NCBI GenBank assembly: GCA_963791885.1
Contig: CAWBUL010000005.1
Span: 930,001 to 994,000 of the forward strand
DNA from: CAVSUZ01 sp963791885
Lineage (GTDB): Bacteria > Pseudomonadota > Alphaproteobacteria > Acetobacterales > Acetobacteraceae
Direction of reading: 5' to 3'
Length of the DNA: 64,000 bases
Part shown: positions 53,783 to 62,191 of the stretch, one piece after another
Numbering within the stretch: position 1 is the first letter of the stretch
How the letters are laid out: every line of letters starts with the position of its first letter
Translations under genes and position numbers: made by a program
Notes under the pieces: model-generated
Database searches by the model: none
What the model saw: the letters and a program-made list of their open reading frames with translations, nothing else
What the model was told of the DNA's origin: nothing

Positions 53783-54328
53783 ATGCCTGAACATGATCTG
53801 GAAGGCCTGTGGGACGCCCATTGCCGCTGTGAGTTCGAGACCCGGGATGTGGACGCGACAATGGCGACGATGGTGGACCAGCCGTGCGTCAATCACATCC
53901 CGACCATGACGGGCGGCGTCGGCCATGACGAGCTGAAGCGATTCTACAAATACCATTTCATCGGGGTGAACCCGCCCGATTTCCGTCTGACGCCAGTCAG
54001 CCGGACGATCGGCGTGGACCGGCTGGTGGACGAATTCGTCGTTCACTTCCCCCACACGACAGAGATCGACTGGATGCTGCCCGGCATCGCACCCACCGGG
54101 CGCGAGGTGAGCGTGCCGACTGTTGCAGTCGTCCAGTTCCAGGACGCCAAGCTGGTGCATGAGCACATCTACTGGGACCAGGCCTCGGTACTCGCGCAAG
54201 TCGGCCTGCTCGATCCATCCGGACTGCCGGTGACAGGGGCCGAGGCGGCGCGGAAAGTGGTGGACAAAACGCTGCCGAGCAACGTGTTGATGAAGCGGTG
54301 GCAGGAAAGCGCCGGGAAGCCGATTTAG
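53783..54328 (+). CDS. SnoaL-like (NTF2-fold) small protein
   Basis: 181 aa from ATG 53783, preceded by GGGGAGGAC. The sequence LEGLWDAHCRCEFETRDVDATMATMVDQPCVNHIPTM fits the SnoaL-like/NTF2 cone fold, with later FVVHFPHTTEIDWMLPGIAPTG and VHEHIYWDQASVL. Members are polyketide cyclases, isomerases or ligand-binding proteins; no catalytic residues can be assigned here. Cytoplasmic. Its 3' end overlaps the convergent VOC gene by 4 bp. Confidence 0.75.
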   Translation: MPEHDLEGLWDAHCRCEFETRDVDATMATMVDQPCVNHIPTMTGGVGHDELKRFYKYHFIGVNPPDFRLTPVSRTIGVDRLVDEFVVHFPHTTEIDWMLPGIAPTGREVSVPTVAVVQFQDAKLVHEHIYWDQASVLAQVGLLDPSGLPVTGAEAARKVVDKTLPSNVLMKRWQESAGKPI

Positions 54329-54784
54329 CCTTTCGCCGTGACGGCCTGATCGTGCCATTGCGACAGCTCAACCACCACGCCCTCCGGCCCCTCCAGGAAC
54401 ACCAGCTTCCGCTCGTGAAAGTCCATCACCTCATTGCGAAGTCTTGAATCCATGCTCGCGCATGGTCCGAATGTCGGCCTCGATATCATCCGTCGCAAAG
54501 CAGATGTGGTTGAAGCCGATCTTGTGCAGGTCGCGGACGTGAGGATCGTCGACGGGGTGCGGATGGCGATAATGCAGCAGTTGTATCTCGGTACGCTGCG
54601 GCGCGTTCTCCAGTACAAGTGTAACGTGGTCCGCCTCGATGCCCGCCACCCCCATATAGGACGCGAACGGCTCTCCGGTGATCACCACCGCGATCACCTC
54701 CCTAAACCCGAGGAGCGTGAAGAACCGCCGTGCCTCATCGAGATCGCGCACGACGATTGTCGCGTGATCGAACCGCCGCAGCAT
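54325..54784 (-). CDS. VOC-superfamily (glyoxalase-like) protein, frameshifted as read
   Basis: Joined length about 152 aa. Two beta-alpha-beta-beta-beta modules: FDHATIVVRDLDEARRFFTL with the first metal His, TEIQLLHYRHP with Glu, FNHICFATDDIE with the second His, and after the frame change VFLEGPEGVVVELSQW with the second Glu. One extra base near 54440 ends the first frame at GFKTSQ, which would remove the last metal ligand. Members are lyases, dioxygenases or epimerases. Same strand as the GST gene, 10 bp downstream of it. Confidence 0.8.
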
Positions 54785-54794
54785 CGTCCCCTCC

Positions 54795-55427
54795 CTACTT
54801 CTCCAAAGGGGACCGTGTGGCGCTCATGCTCGGCCGAGCCGAAATTCGCTGCCACCACGCCTGCAGCGCTGGCCGCGCGGTGATCATTTGCTCGCCCTCC
54901 GGCGTCATGCGCACATAAGCGATCACCGGCGCCAGATGCAGGTCGGCGAGGCTGAACGCTCCCGCAACCCACTCATCCGATCCCATCACCGCCAGGATTG
55001 CATCAAGTGCCTTCTCTGAGTCCGGAACTGCAGCCGTGATCCGTGCCTCATCCGATTGCTCTCCAAAAGCCGGACGTACGGCACGCTGCACGAACAGTTC
55101 GCTGATCATTGGCCGATACCCGTAGCTGTCGATGATGCCGATCACCTGCATCATGCGCGCGCGGCCTCGGGCGATCGCCGGCTGAAGGATCACGCCGGGA
55201 AAGCTCTCATCGATGTAGCGGGTGATCGCCGCGGTTTCGTACAGAACGAACCCATCGTGATCCAGGACCGGAATTTTGCCCCATGGGTGCCGCCTCAAAT
55301 GGTCCATCGGCAGGGGCTTGAAGATGTCCACCTCATTCAGGTGGTAATCGACCTGCTTCTCGCGCAGCGTCATAAGGGCCGTGCGCGTATAGGTGCTGTA
55401 CGCGGCACCGTGGATTGTCACGGACAT
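54795..55427 (-). CDS. Glutathione S-transferase family protein
   Basis: 210 aa. N-terminal thioredoxin-like domain (TIHGAAYSTYTRTALMTLREK, then HPWGKIPVLDHDGFVLYETAAITRYIDESFPG, the cis-Pro and glutathione gamma-glutamyl site) and a helical C-terminal domain ending FSLADLHLAPVIAYVRMTPEG, the N-capping box of GSTs. It conjugates glutathione or isomerises electrophiles; substrate unknown. Cytoplasmic. First gene of a likely pair with the VOC gene. Confidence 0.9.
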   Translation of the reverse strand: MSVTIHGAAYSTYTRTALMTLREKQVDYHLNEVDIFKPLPMDHLRRHPWGKIPVLDHDGFVLYETAAITRYIDESFPGVILQPAIARGRARMMQVIGIIDSYGYRPMISELFVQRAVRPAFGEQSDEARITAAVPDSEKALDAILAVMGSDEWVAGAFSLADLHLAPVIAYVRMTPEGEQMITARPALQAWWQRISARPSMSATRSPLEK

Positions 55428-55549
55428 GGCTCAGCCTCCCCATTCTGGAGATGCTTGATCTACCACATGCCGCGCGTACCGATCACCACCTTGCTGCCGC
55501 GAACCGCACAACCGGAACGATCGTGCGGAACAACCTCACGTCGCGCTCG

Positions 55550-55969
55550 TCAGTATCCGTAGCGCGGATAATACCCAGCTGGCGGAGGAGGCGGGGGTGC
55601 ATACCCGTATGCTGGAGGCGGAGGCGGAGGCGGGGACGCATATCCGTATGCGGCAGGCGGAGGTGGGGGTGCATACCCATACCCGTAAGCCGGTGGTGGC
55701 GGAGCGGGCGTCGTCGCCGCGCCGCCCACAGCCCCCAGCGCGCCGCCAGCCAGAGCGCCAATGGCAGCGCCCTTGCCCCCGCCCGCGATCCCGCCGATCG
55801 CCGCCCCCGCGCCTGCTCCCAGCAGCCCACCGCCCACGGCACGCTGGCCCGGGTCATACGGGTTGGTGCAGCCGGCAAGCACCGACAGGCTGAGCGCGGC
55901 AAGAACCAGACGGCCAAGGGACATGCGGCCAACGGACATACGGCCAACGGACATACGGCCAACGGACAT
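55550..55969 (-). CDS. Glycine-zipper lipoprotein with duplicated start region
   Basis: 139 aa from ATG 55969, the only start with an RBS (AAGGAG, 8 bp upstream). The N-terminus is MSVGR three times then MSLGR, followed by a hydrophobic stretch and lipobox LVLAALSLSVLAGC (Cys34). The mature part has a glycine-zipper region (GLLGAGAGAAIGGIAGGGK) and a Pro/Tyr-rich tail with repeated YGYAPPPPP. Glycine-zipper lipoproteins are outer-membrane associated, of unknown role. Starting at the fourth unit would give a conventional signal peptide. Confidence 0.8.
   Translation of the reverse strand: MSVGRMSVGRMSVGRMSLGRLVLAALSLSVLAGCTNPYDPGQRAVGGGLLGAGAGAAIGGIAGGGKGAAIGALAGGALGAVGGAATTPAPPPPAYGYGYAPPPPPAAYGYASPPPPPPPAYGYAPPPPPPAGYYPRYGY
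55910..55969. repeat. 15-bp tandem repeat, four units, each containing a start codon
   Basis: On the minus strand the unit ATGTCCGTTGGCCGT occurs four times in a row (55969-55955, 55954-55940, 55939-55925, 55924-55910), the third with a final C and the fourth with CCCTT instead of CCGTT. Being a multiple of three it keeps the frame and lengthens the lipoprotein N-region by 5 residues per copy. Confidence 0.93.
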
Positions 55970-56049
55970 CGAGAACTCCTTCACGGGCGCGACCAGTCCG
56001 GTATCGATAGAAGATGGCGCTGCGGTGGCACGTCTTACTTGGCAGGCGC

Positions 56050-56676
56050 CTAGCGCACGACGCCGAGTCCCTGCATGAACTCCCGCGTGAACCGAGCCGG
56101 ATTGCGCTCGGTCGCCGTAGTCGGCGTGCCGGGATCGATGCGGCAGCCGATCAGCCACGGCCCCTCCTCTCGCAGTGCCTGCGCCACCAGTTCCTCGAAC
56201 GCACCCTCATCCGCCGCCCAGGCACTCTGAGTCAGCCCGCACCCCCGAGCGATCGCCACGATGTCGGCCCCTAATGCTGTCGTCGTGCTCTGCCCACCCG
56301 TGATCTGGTACGCACCATTGTCCATGATGATGATGGCCAGGTTGGCTGGCCGCCGCGCCGCGATCGTGCTGAGACAGCCAAGCTGCATCAGGATCGACCC
56401 GTCCCCTTCCAGCGCAAACACCTTCCGCTGCGGCTGTGCCAGCGCCACACCGAGTGCGATCGGACACGCCAGCCCCATGCTGCCCAGCATGTAGAAATTC
56501 TCCGGCCGCGGTCCCGCCGCCCACAGATCGAAATTCGTGTACCCGATCCCGCCGATCACCGCCTCGTTGCGCTTCAGCCGCGACACCAGCCGCTGCGTCA
56601 AATCGAACCGGTTCATCTCCTTCGCCGCATCGCGGCGCCCGGGCTGATTGCCCACGGGCTGATTGATCGCGCTCAT
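56050..56676 (-). CDS. TPP-dependent decarboxylase subunit, TPP-binding domain (sulfopyruvate decarboxylase beta-like)
   Basis: 208 aa. A single C-terminal-type TPP domain: ENFYMLGSMGLACPIALGVA, GDGSILMQLGCLSTIA and IIIMDNGAYQITGGQ make the GDG...N TPP/Mg motif. Split two-subunit decarboxylases such as sulfopyruvate (ComDE) and phosphonopyruvate-type enzymes have this form. The start (ATG 56676) overlaps the stop of the alpha-type gene by 4 bp. A 2-oxo acid substrate is likely but not identifiable. Cytoplasmic heteromer. Confidence 0.82.
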   Translation of the reverse strand: MSAINQPVGNQPGRRDAAKEMNRFDLTQRLVSRLKRNEAVIGGIGYTNFDLWAAGPRPENFYMLGSMGLACPIALGVALAQPQRKVFALEGDGSILMQLGCLSTIAARRPANLAIIIMDNGAYQITGGQSTTTALGADIVAIARGCGLTQSAWAADEGAFEELVAQALREEGPWLIGCRIDPGTPTTATERNPARFTREFMQGLGVVR

Positions 56677-57197
56677 CGGTCGAACACCTTTCCCCCGGTC
56701 AGCAGCGGCGACAGGATGAAACACACCGGCATGCGGGTCGCGACCGCCTGGCGGATGCTGCGGTCGAGTATGAACTCGGCCTCGTCCAGCCGTGACATCG
56801 TGTGATGCTCGATGGACAGCGAATTCAGCACCGGGCGCATGGTCTTGGCCACCAGCGCCTGCCCCTGGTTGAACTCACCAAGCGTGCCCCGCTCGCTCAC
56901 CATCAGCAGCGCCGGGATCTGGTACGGAACAGGCAGAGACGCGATCACATTCGCCAGGGTGGCAAAGCCGCTGGTCTGCATGAGCAGGATACCCCGCATG
57001 CCGCCCATCCACGCGCCCGCCACGATGCCCAGGCCCTCCTCCTCACGTGTCGCCGAGAACGCCGTGAAGAATGGGTCGCCATGCACACCGTTGATCAGGG
57101 GACGCAGCACGTTGTCCGGCACGTAGACCACCAGCCGTACGTCATGCCGCTTCAGCACCTTCAGCGTGATTTCGTGCCAGGCAGCCTCCTCGGACAT
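56673..57197 (-). CDS. TPP-dependent decarboxylase subunit, pyrimidine-binding domain (sulfopyruvate decarboxylase alpha-like)
   Basis: 174 aa from ATG 57197 (SEEAAWHEITLKVLKRHD). N-terminal TPP-pyrimidine domain alone: VVYVPDNVLRPLINGV, FSATREEEGLGIVAGAWMGG with the catalytic Glu region, and QTSGFATLANVIASLPVPYQIPAL. It pairs with the downstream TPP-domain gene. Divergent from tcuA with 102 bp between starts, so the two operons probably share a control region. Confidence 0.82.
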   Translation of the reverse strand: MSEEAAWHEITLKVLKRHDVRLVVYVPDNVLRPLINGVHGDPFFTAFSATREEEGLGIVAGAWMGGMRGILLMQTSGFATLANVIASLPVPYQIPALLMVSERGTLGEFNQGQALVAKTMRPVLNSLSIEHHTMSRLDEAEFILDRSIRQAVATRMPVCFILSPLLTGGKVFDR

Positions 57198-57299
57198 CCT
57201 GCTCTCCCATTTCCTGTCCCAACCATGCGGCAGAACGCTGCCCGGCAAAAGGGTGCCTCCCTTGCCCCGGCACCAACCCTTTCGCTACTCCACCAACCG

Positions 57300-58697
57300 A
57301 TGCCGGACCTCTCCCGACCCTACGACGTGCTGGTCGCCGGCGGCGGCAACGCCGCCCTGTGCGCCGCCATAACGGCCCGGCAGCGCGGCGCCCGCGTCCT
57401 GCTGATCGAACACGCGCCCCGCTCCCTCCGGGGCGGCAACAGCCGCCACACGCGCAATCTCCGCGCCATGCACATGGGACCCGCAGGTCCGATGACCGGC
57501 ACCTACGACGAGGACGAATACTGGGACGATCTGCTCCGCGTCACCGGCGGCAACACCGACGAGTCCCTCGCTCGCATGACCATCCGCGCCTCCTCGGGCG
57601 TGTTCGGCTGGATGGACCAATCCGGGGTCCGCTTTCAGCCGCCGCTCACCGGAACGCTCAATCTCTCCCGCACCAACGCCTTCTTCCTGGGCGGCGGCAA
57701 GGCGCTCGTGAACGCCTACTACCTGACCGCCGAAGCTCTCGGTGTCGACATCCTCTACGACAGCGAGGTCGTCGCCCTGCCCATGCACGACGGTGCGGTG
57801 CAGCGGATCGAGATCACCTGGAAGGGCTTTCCCCGAACCCTCGAAGCCCGTGCGGTCGTCGCTGCCTCGGGAGGCTTCCAGGCCAATCTCGACTGGATGC
57901 GCCAATACTGGGGGGACGCCGTGGACAACTTCGTCATCCGCGGCACCCCCTTCAATCGCGGCCGCCTGCTCCGCAATCTGCTCGACCAGAACGTGGCGAG
58001 CGTGGGCGACCCCACCCAGTGCCACGCCGTCGCGCTCGATGCCCGCGCGCCGAAATTCGACGGCGGCATCACCACGCGCCTCGACAGCGTGCCCTACAGC
58101 ATCGTCGTCAACCGCGACGGTGACCGCTTCTATGACGAAGGTGAGGACGTCTGGCCCAAGCGCTACGCCATCTGGGGCCGGCTGATCGCCCAGCAGCCCG
58201 GCCAGATCGCCTATTCCATCTGCGACGCCAAATCCGTCCCGCTCTTCATGCCCTCGGTCTATCCCGCCGTGCAGGCCGGCTCGCTCGGGGAACTGGCCGA
58301 ACGCCTCGGCCTCGACCCGCTGAAAGTCCGCGCCACCGTCGCGCGCTTCAACCAGGCCGTCCGTCCCGGCGCGTTCGACAACACCCGCCTGGACGGCAGC
58401 CGCACCGAGGGCCTGGACCCACCCAAGACCAACTGGGCGAGGGTCATCGACACGCCGCCCTTCACCGGCTACCCGCTGCGCCCAGGCATTACCTTCACCT
58501 ATCTCGGCGTGCGGGTGGACCAGAACGCGCAGGTGCTGATGGAGAACGGAGCGACCGCGGCGAACCTGTTTGCTTCGGGTGAGATCATGGCGGGCAACAT
58601 CCTCGGCCGCGGCTATCTCGCCGGCTTCGGCATGACCATCGGCACCGTGTTCGGACGGATCGCGGGGGAACAGGCGGCGCGCCATGCGGGAAACTGA
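57300..58697 (+). CDS. tcuA: FAD-dependent tricarballylate dehydrogenase TcuA
   Basis: 465 aa from ATG 57300. FAD-binding loop YDVLVAGGGNAALCAAITAR, then RGGNSRHTRNLRAMH, and a C-terminal FAD motif NLFASGEIMAGNILGRGYLAGFG. The fumarate reductase/succinate dehydrogenase flavoprotein family; length and sequence match TcuA, which oxidises tricarballylate to cis-aconitate in the cytoplasm. tcuB overlaps its 3' end by 14 bp. The transporter (tcuC) and regulator (tcuR) are not seen here. Confidence 0.9.
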   Translation: MPDLSRPYDVLVAGGGNAALCAAITARQRGARVLLIEHAPRSLRGGNSRHTRNLRAMHMGPAGPMTGTYDEDEYWDDLLRVTGGNTDESLARMTIRASSGVFGWMDQSGVRFQPPLTGTLNLSRTNAFFLGGGKALVNAYYLTAEALGVDILYDSEVVALPMHDGAVQRIEITWKGFPRTLEARAVVAASGGFQANLDWMRQYWGDAVDNFVIRGTPFNRGRLLRNLLDQNVASVGDPTQCHAVALDARAPKFDGGITTRLDSVPYSIVVNRDGDRFYDEGEDVWPKRYAIWGRLIAQQPGQIAYSICDAKSVPLFMPSVYPAVQAGSLGELAERLGLDPLKVRATVARFNQAVRPGAFDNTRLDGSRTEGLDPPKTNWARVIDTPPFTGYPLRPGITFTYLGVRVDQNAQVLMENGATAANLFASGEIMAGNILGRGYLAGFGMTIGTVFGRIAGEQAARHAGN

Positions 58698-59784
58698 GGC
58701 GGTCGCTCTCGCGCGGCATGAGATGGAGGTGTGCAACGCCTGCCGCTATTGCGAGGGCTTCTGTGCCGTCTTCCCTGCCGTGGAACTCCGTCGCGAATTC
58801 TCCGCGGGAGATCTGAGCTATCTCGCCAATCTTTGTCACAACTGCCGCGGCTGCTACTACGCCTGCCAATACGCGCCGCCGCATGAATGGGGCATCAACG
58901 TCCCGCGCACCCTGGCAGTGGTGCGCGCGGAGAGTTACGCTGAGTACGCATGGCCACCGGCCCTCGCGCGCGCTTTCCAGCGCAACGGCGTCGTTGTGTC
59001 GCTGATTACCGCCGCCGCGCTCGCCGTCGTGCTGATCCTTGTCACCGCGCTGGTCTCCCCCGGCAGCCTGCACGGTGTGTGGGGCATGGAATCCGGGTCA
59101 TTCTATCGCATCATCCCGCTGTGGCTGATGCAGGTTGTCGGGCTCATCACTTTCCTGTTCTCGGTATTCGCCATGGGAATGGGCGCGCGCGCCTTCTGGC
59201 GCGATATGGCTCCGCACCCGCCCATCACGCCGCAGGCCCTGACCCGTGCTGCATGGGACGTGCTGACCCTGCGCAATCTCGGCGGCGGCGGTCACGGCTG
59301 CAACGACAATTCCGAGCGTTTCTCGATGACCCGCCGTTGGCTGCACCAGGCGATGTTCTTCGGCTTCCTGCTCTGCTTCGCTTCAACCTGCAGCGGCTTC
59401 GTACTCCACACCTTCCTGGACAGCGAGGCGCCGTATGACTTCATCAGTGTGCCGGTGCTGCTCGGCACGCTGGGCGGCATCGGCCTGGCAGCCGGGGCCG
59501 GTGGTCTGTTCGCCATGAAGCTGATCGACGACCCGGGCCCCTCCGCGCGCTCCCTCCTGGGTGCTGACGTCGCTCTCCTGCTGCTGCTGGCAATGGCCGC
59601 CCTGACCGGCCTCGCCCTGCTCGGCCTCCGCGAGACCGTGGCCATGGGCCTCACCCTCGCCATTCATCTGGGCTTCATTCTCGCCCTTTTTCTGGTGCTC
59701 CCATACAGCAAAATGGTTCACGGCATTTACCGTACCGCCGCCCTGCTCCGGGCGGCGCTGGAAGCCCGAGTGGTCCGATCCTGA
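58684..59784 (+). CDS. tcuB: Tricarballylate utilisation protein TcuB (4Fe-4S, membrane)
   Basis: 366 aa. Two ferredoxin-like cysteine sets, CNACRYCEGFC (about 17-27) and CHNCRGCYYACQYAPP (about 51-66), then about six membrane segments. TcuB passes electrons from reduced TcuA to the quinone pool, regenerating FAD. Start ATG 58684 lies inside tcuA, so the pair is coupled. The end is unusual: the last codons are part of a 27-bp direct repeat that recurs at 59801. Confidence 0.9.
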   Translation: MRETEAVALARHEMEVCNACRYCEGFCAVFPAVELRREFSAGDLSYLANLCHNCRGCYYACQYAPPHEWGINVPRTLAVVRAESYAEYAWPPALARAFQRNGVVVSLITAAALAVVLILVTALVSPGSLHGVWGMESGSFYRIIPLWLMQVVGLITFLFSVFAMGMGARAFWRDMAPHPPITPQALTRAAWDVLTLRNLGGGGHGCNDNSERFSMTRRWLHQAMFFGFLLCFASTCSGFVLHTFLDSEAPYDFISVPVLLGTLGGIGLAAGAGGLFAMKLIDDPGPSARSLLGADVALLLLLAMAALTGLALLGLRETVAMGLTLAIHLGFILALFLVLPYSKMVHGIYRTAALLRAALEARVVRS

Positions 59785-59930
59785 CGCTTGCGTCCCGCTA
59801 GTGGTCCGATCCCGACGCTTGAGTCCCTCAAGCGTCGGGTGAATCGGCCCACCAAATAAAGCCTAGGGGATGGAACCTGGCGGCTCTTTCCGTCAGATTC
59901 CATCCACTAGCGTCAGGTGAATCGGCCCAC
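59770..59930. repeat. Cluster of direct and inverted repeats behind tcuB
   Basis: A 27-bp unit starting GTGGTCCGATCC occurs at 59770-59796 and 59801-59827 (25 of 27 matches), the first overlapping the tcuB stop. A second unit, GCGTCGGGTGAATCGGCCC at 59832 and GCGTCAGGTGAATCGGCCC at 59910, is partly its reverse complement. GGATGGAA (59868) and TTCCATCC (59898) pair around another loop. The gap holds no gene. Confidence 0.8.
59811..59839 (+). terminator. Strong hairpin after tcuB
   Basis: CCCGACGCTTGA (59811-59822) pairs perfectly with TCAAGCGTCGGG (59828-59839) around a 5-base loop. The stem is strong but followed by GTGAATCGG rather than a T-run, so it may be a terminator, an mRNA-stabilising hairpin or part of the repeat unit. 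Confidence 0.6.
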
Positions 59931-59951
59931 AACATAAGGAGGCACGCAGGC

Positions 59952-60705
59952 ATGAAACGCTGGTTGCTCGCGGGCGCGCTGCTGCCCGCATTCGCGGCAA
60001 CGCCCGGGTTTGCGCAGGTACTATGCGCAGCCGCCGGGCTACGCCCCAGGACAGGGTTCGGAGTCCGACCTGACAACGCAATTGCTCAACCGGGTCACGG
60101 CCCTGGAAGAGGAAGTGCGACAACTGCGCGGCCGCGTCGATGACCTGCAGAACACGCTCAATCAGAGCAACGCCGATCTTGGCAAACGCATCGACGACAT
60201 GCGCTTCCAGCTACAAAACGGCGCTGGTGGGGCGCCATCCGCCGCTCCACCGACCCGTATCGCAGCGAACACGCCTCCATCGTCGCCCAGTGCACCGCCG
60301 CCACCCCAGGCGGCCGGTCCCCGCACGCCGGAAGTCGCGCTGCAGCAGGGTTACGCTTACATAAAGCAGGGAGATTACACGTCCGCCCAGAAGGCCGCGG
60401 AGGAAGTACTCAGCAAGCGCAACTCACCGCGCGCCTATGACGCGCAGTACCTGCTGGCACAGTCCCTGGCAGGGCAGCACCAGTGGTCGCGCGCCGCCAT
60501 CGCCTATGACGACGCGTACAACCGGTCACCCAAAGGGAGTCATGCGCAGACCGCGCTGCTCGGCCTGGCAATCTCCATGACTGCGATCAATGAAAAGCGC
60601 GCCGCATGCGAGACGATTGCCAAGCTGCACACCCAGTTCCCCAAACCGAATCCCGAGCTTCAGCCGCAAATTCAGGGCGTGGTCGACCGTGCGGGGTGCA
60701 AGTAG
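59952..60705 (+). CDS. cpoB: Cell division coordinator CpoB/YbgF-like (frameshifted as read)
   Basis: Joined length about 250 aa. Signal peptide MKRWLLAGALLPAFAATPGFAQ from ATG 59952 (RBS AAGGAGG). One extra base at about 60017 shifts the frame; the protein continues YYAQPPGYAPGQGSESDL. It then has a trimerising coiled coil (LLNRVTALEEEVRQLRGRVDDLQ), a proline-rich linker and TPR repeats (LQQGYAYIKQGDYTSAQKA, AYDAQYLLAQSLAGQHQW, SHAQTALLGLAISM). In other bacteria CpoB couples Tol-Pal envelope constriction to peptidoglycan synthesis in the periplasm. The tol-pal genes are not in the window. Confidence 0.85.
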
Positions 60706-60711
60706 GGCGGA

Positions 60712-61119
60712 TCAGCTTCCTTCGATTGTCACGCCTTCGGCTTTGAGTTCCTCGAGTACGCGCGCGACCTCCTTGAACGCTGTGTTGCCGGCGGGAAAGC
60801 CGCAATAGATCGTCTGCTGCAGCAACAGCTCCGTGACATCGGATAGTGGGAATTCGCCGCTCTTGAGGGCGGGTTTCAGGTGCATGCGGAACTCATCCCA
60901 TTTGCTCAGCGCGACCATGGTTCCCATCACCAGAACGCGGCGGGTGTGGTGCGACAGGCCTGGCCGGGTCCAGATCTCGCCCCAGCCGTAACGCGCCACG
61001 AACTCCTGAAACTCCTTATTGTAGGGACGGATACTTGCGCCGGCGCGGTCGACATGGTCGTCGCCCAAGGTCTTGCGCCGCACCACCGTCCCGGCGGCTG
61101 TCTTGTCGTCCGCGCTCAT
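60712..61119 (-). CDS. Carboxymuconolactone decarboxylase family protein
   Basis: 135 aa from ATG 61119 with AAGGGGA upstream. The all-helical CMD fold: LSHHTRRVLVMGTMVALSKW, MHLKPALKSGEFPLSDVTELLLQQTIYCGFPAGNTAF. Resembles the 4-carboxymuconolactone decarboxylase (PcaC) type rather than AhpD, which needs CxxC; only one Cys is present here. It lies next to two DctP binding proteins and an amidohydrolase, suggesting catabolism of an aromatic or cyclic acid. Substrate not established. Confidence 0.85.
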   Translation of the reverse strand: MSADDKTAAGTVVRRKTLGDDHVDRAGASIRPYNKEFQEFVARYGWGEIWTRPGLSHHTRRVLVMGTMVALSKWDEFRMHLKPALKSGEFPLSDVTELLLQQTIYCGFPAGNTAFKEVARVLEELKAEGVTIEGS

Positions 61120-61132
61120 TGCATTCCCCTTT

Positions 61133-62146
61133 TCAGCCCAGCGGACCTGTATAGGTCTCCAGCGCGGACCACAATTCTGGTCCGAACTTGTCTTTCCATT
61201 CCTTGTAATAGCCGCCGTCACGTAGAGCCTTCTGGAACGGCGCTGTGTCCGGCGTATTGAACGTCAGGCCCTGTGAGGTCAGCTTCGCCTGGAGCGATGC
61301 GTTGAGCTGCGAATTCGCGATCCGCTGTGCATCGGCAGCTTTGCTGAGCGCATCGCTAATGATGGTCTGATAATTGGCTGGAATGCTTTTCCAGAACGCA
61401 CCGTTGAACGCCATCCAATAGCTGACCCACATGTGGTTGGTTAAAGAGCAGTATTTCTGCACCTGATACCACCGTGTCGTCTCGATGACGCCGAGCGGTG
61501 TCTCCTGCCCGTCGACGACCTTGGTCTGCAAGGCGGTATAAAGGTCAGCGCTGTTCATCGTAACCGGCGCGGCGCCAAGATCTTTGAAGAGCGATAGGTT
61601 CATCTCACTGGGTGGCACCCGGATCTTGAACCCTTTGAGGTCTGACGGCGCATTGATCGGCTTGGTACTGGTGGTGATCTCGCGGAACCCCATGTCCCAG
61701 ACCTTGCGCATGACATGCAAACCCGTTTTCTCGATCTGTGGGCGCACGATGTCGCCGACCCTGCCGTCCATCGCCTCCCAGGCCGTCTTGGAGTCGCGGA
61801 ACGCGAAGCCGACATTGTCGATCGCCGCGGATGGCACCAGGTCGGCCAGGATGTTGTCCCCGATGCCCATCATCTGCATCGCGCCGGACCTCAGGTTGGC
61901 CAGCATGTGCGTGTCGTCGCCAAGCTGGTTGTTGGCGAAGACCTGCAGCGTCACGGCCCCGTCGGTTGCTTTCTTGATTTCGTCGGCGGCTGCCTGGACG
62001 TGGACCGAGGTCGGGTGATCGGCGGTGAGATCGACGCCGAATTTGATAACGATCGGACGGGCGGCACGGGCGCGTCCAATGATCGCGGCTGCAGTGAGCC
62101 CCGCCGTTCCGGTTAGGAACTGCTTGCGTGTCAAACCATGTTGCAC
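61133..62146 (-). CDS. TRAP transporter DctP-type binding protein 1
   Basis: 337 aa. Tat-like N-terminus (GLTRKQFLTGTAGLTAAAII). DctP family: IVIKFGVDLTADHPTSVHVQ, DLKGFKIRVPPSEMNLSLFKDLGAAPVTM and DGQETPLGVIE; the conserved Arg that anchors carboxylates is in FKIRVPPS. It captures an organic acid for a sodium- or proton-driven TRAP transporter. The membrane subunits (DctQM) are not adjacent. It is a close paralogue of the next gene. Confidence 0.92.
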   Translation of the reverse strand: MQHGLTRKQFLTGTAGLTAAAIIGRARAARPIVIKFGVDLTADHPTSVHVQAAADEIKKATDGAVTLQVFANNQLGDDTHMLANLRSGAMQMMGIGDNILADLVPSAAIDNVGFAFRDSKTAWEAMDGRVGDIVRPQIEKTGLHVMRKVWDMGFREITTSTKPINAPSDLKGFKIRVPPSEMNLSLFKDLGAAPVTMNSADLYTALQTKVVDGQETPLGVIETTRWYQVQKYCSLTNHMWVSYWMAFNGAFWKSIPANYQTIISDALSKAADAQRIANSQLNASLQAKLTSQGLTFNTPDTAPFQKALRDGGYYKEWKDKFGPELWSALETYTGPLG

Positions 62147-62191
62147 AGTGCTTCCCCCAGTTGCTTGTGATTGTCCAGCCGAGGCGATGTA

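Noticed and set aside
55550..55700. A CRISPR-like array of repeats at the lipoprotein 3' end
   Set aside because: The repetition encodes a Pro/Tyr tail (YGYAPPPPP) in frame and has no spacers. No CRISPR-like array or cas gene was seen anywhere in the window.
59811..59839. A certain factor-independent terminator after tcuB
   Set aside because: The stem is perfect, but no T-run follows and it belongs to a repeated unit, so only a tentative call is made.
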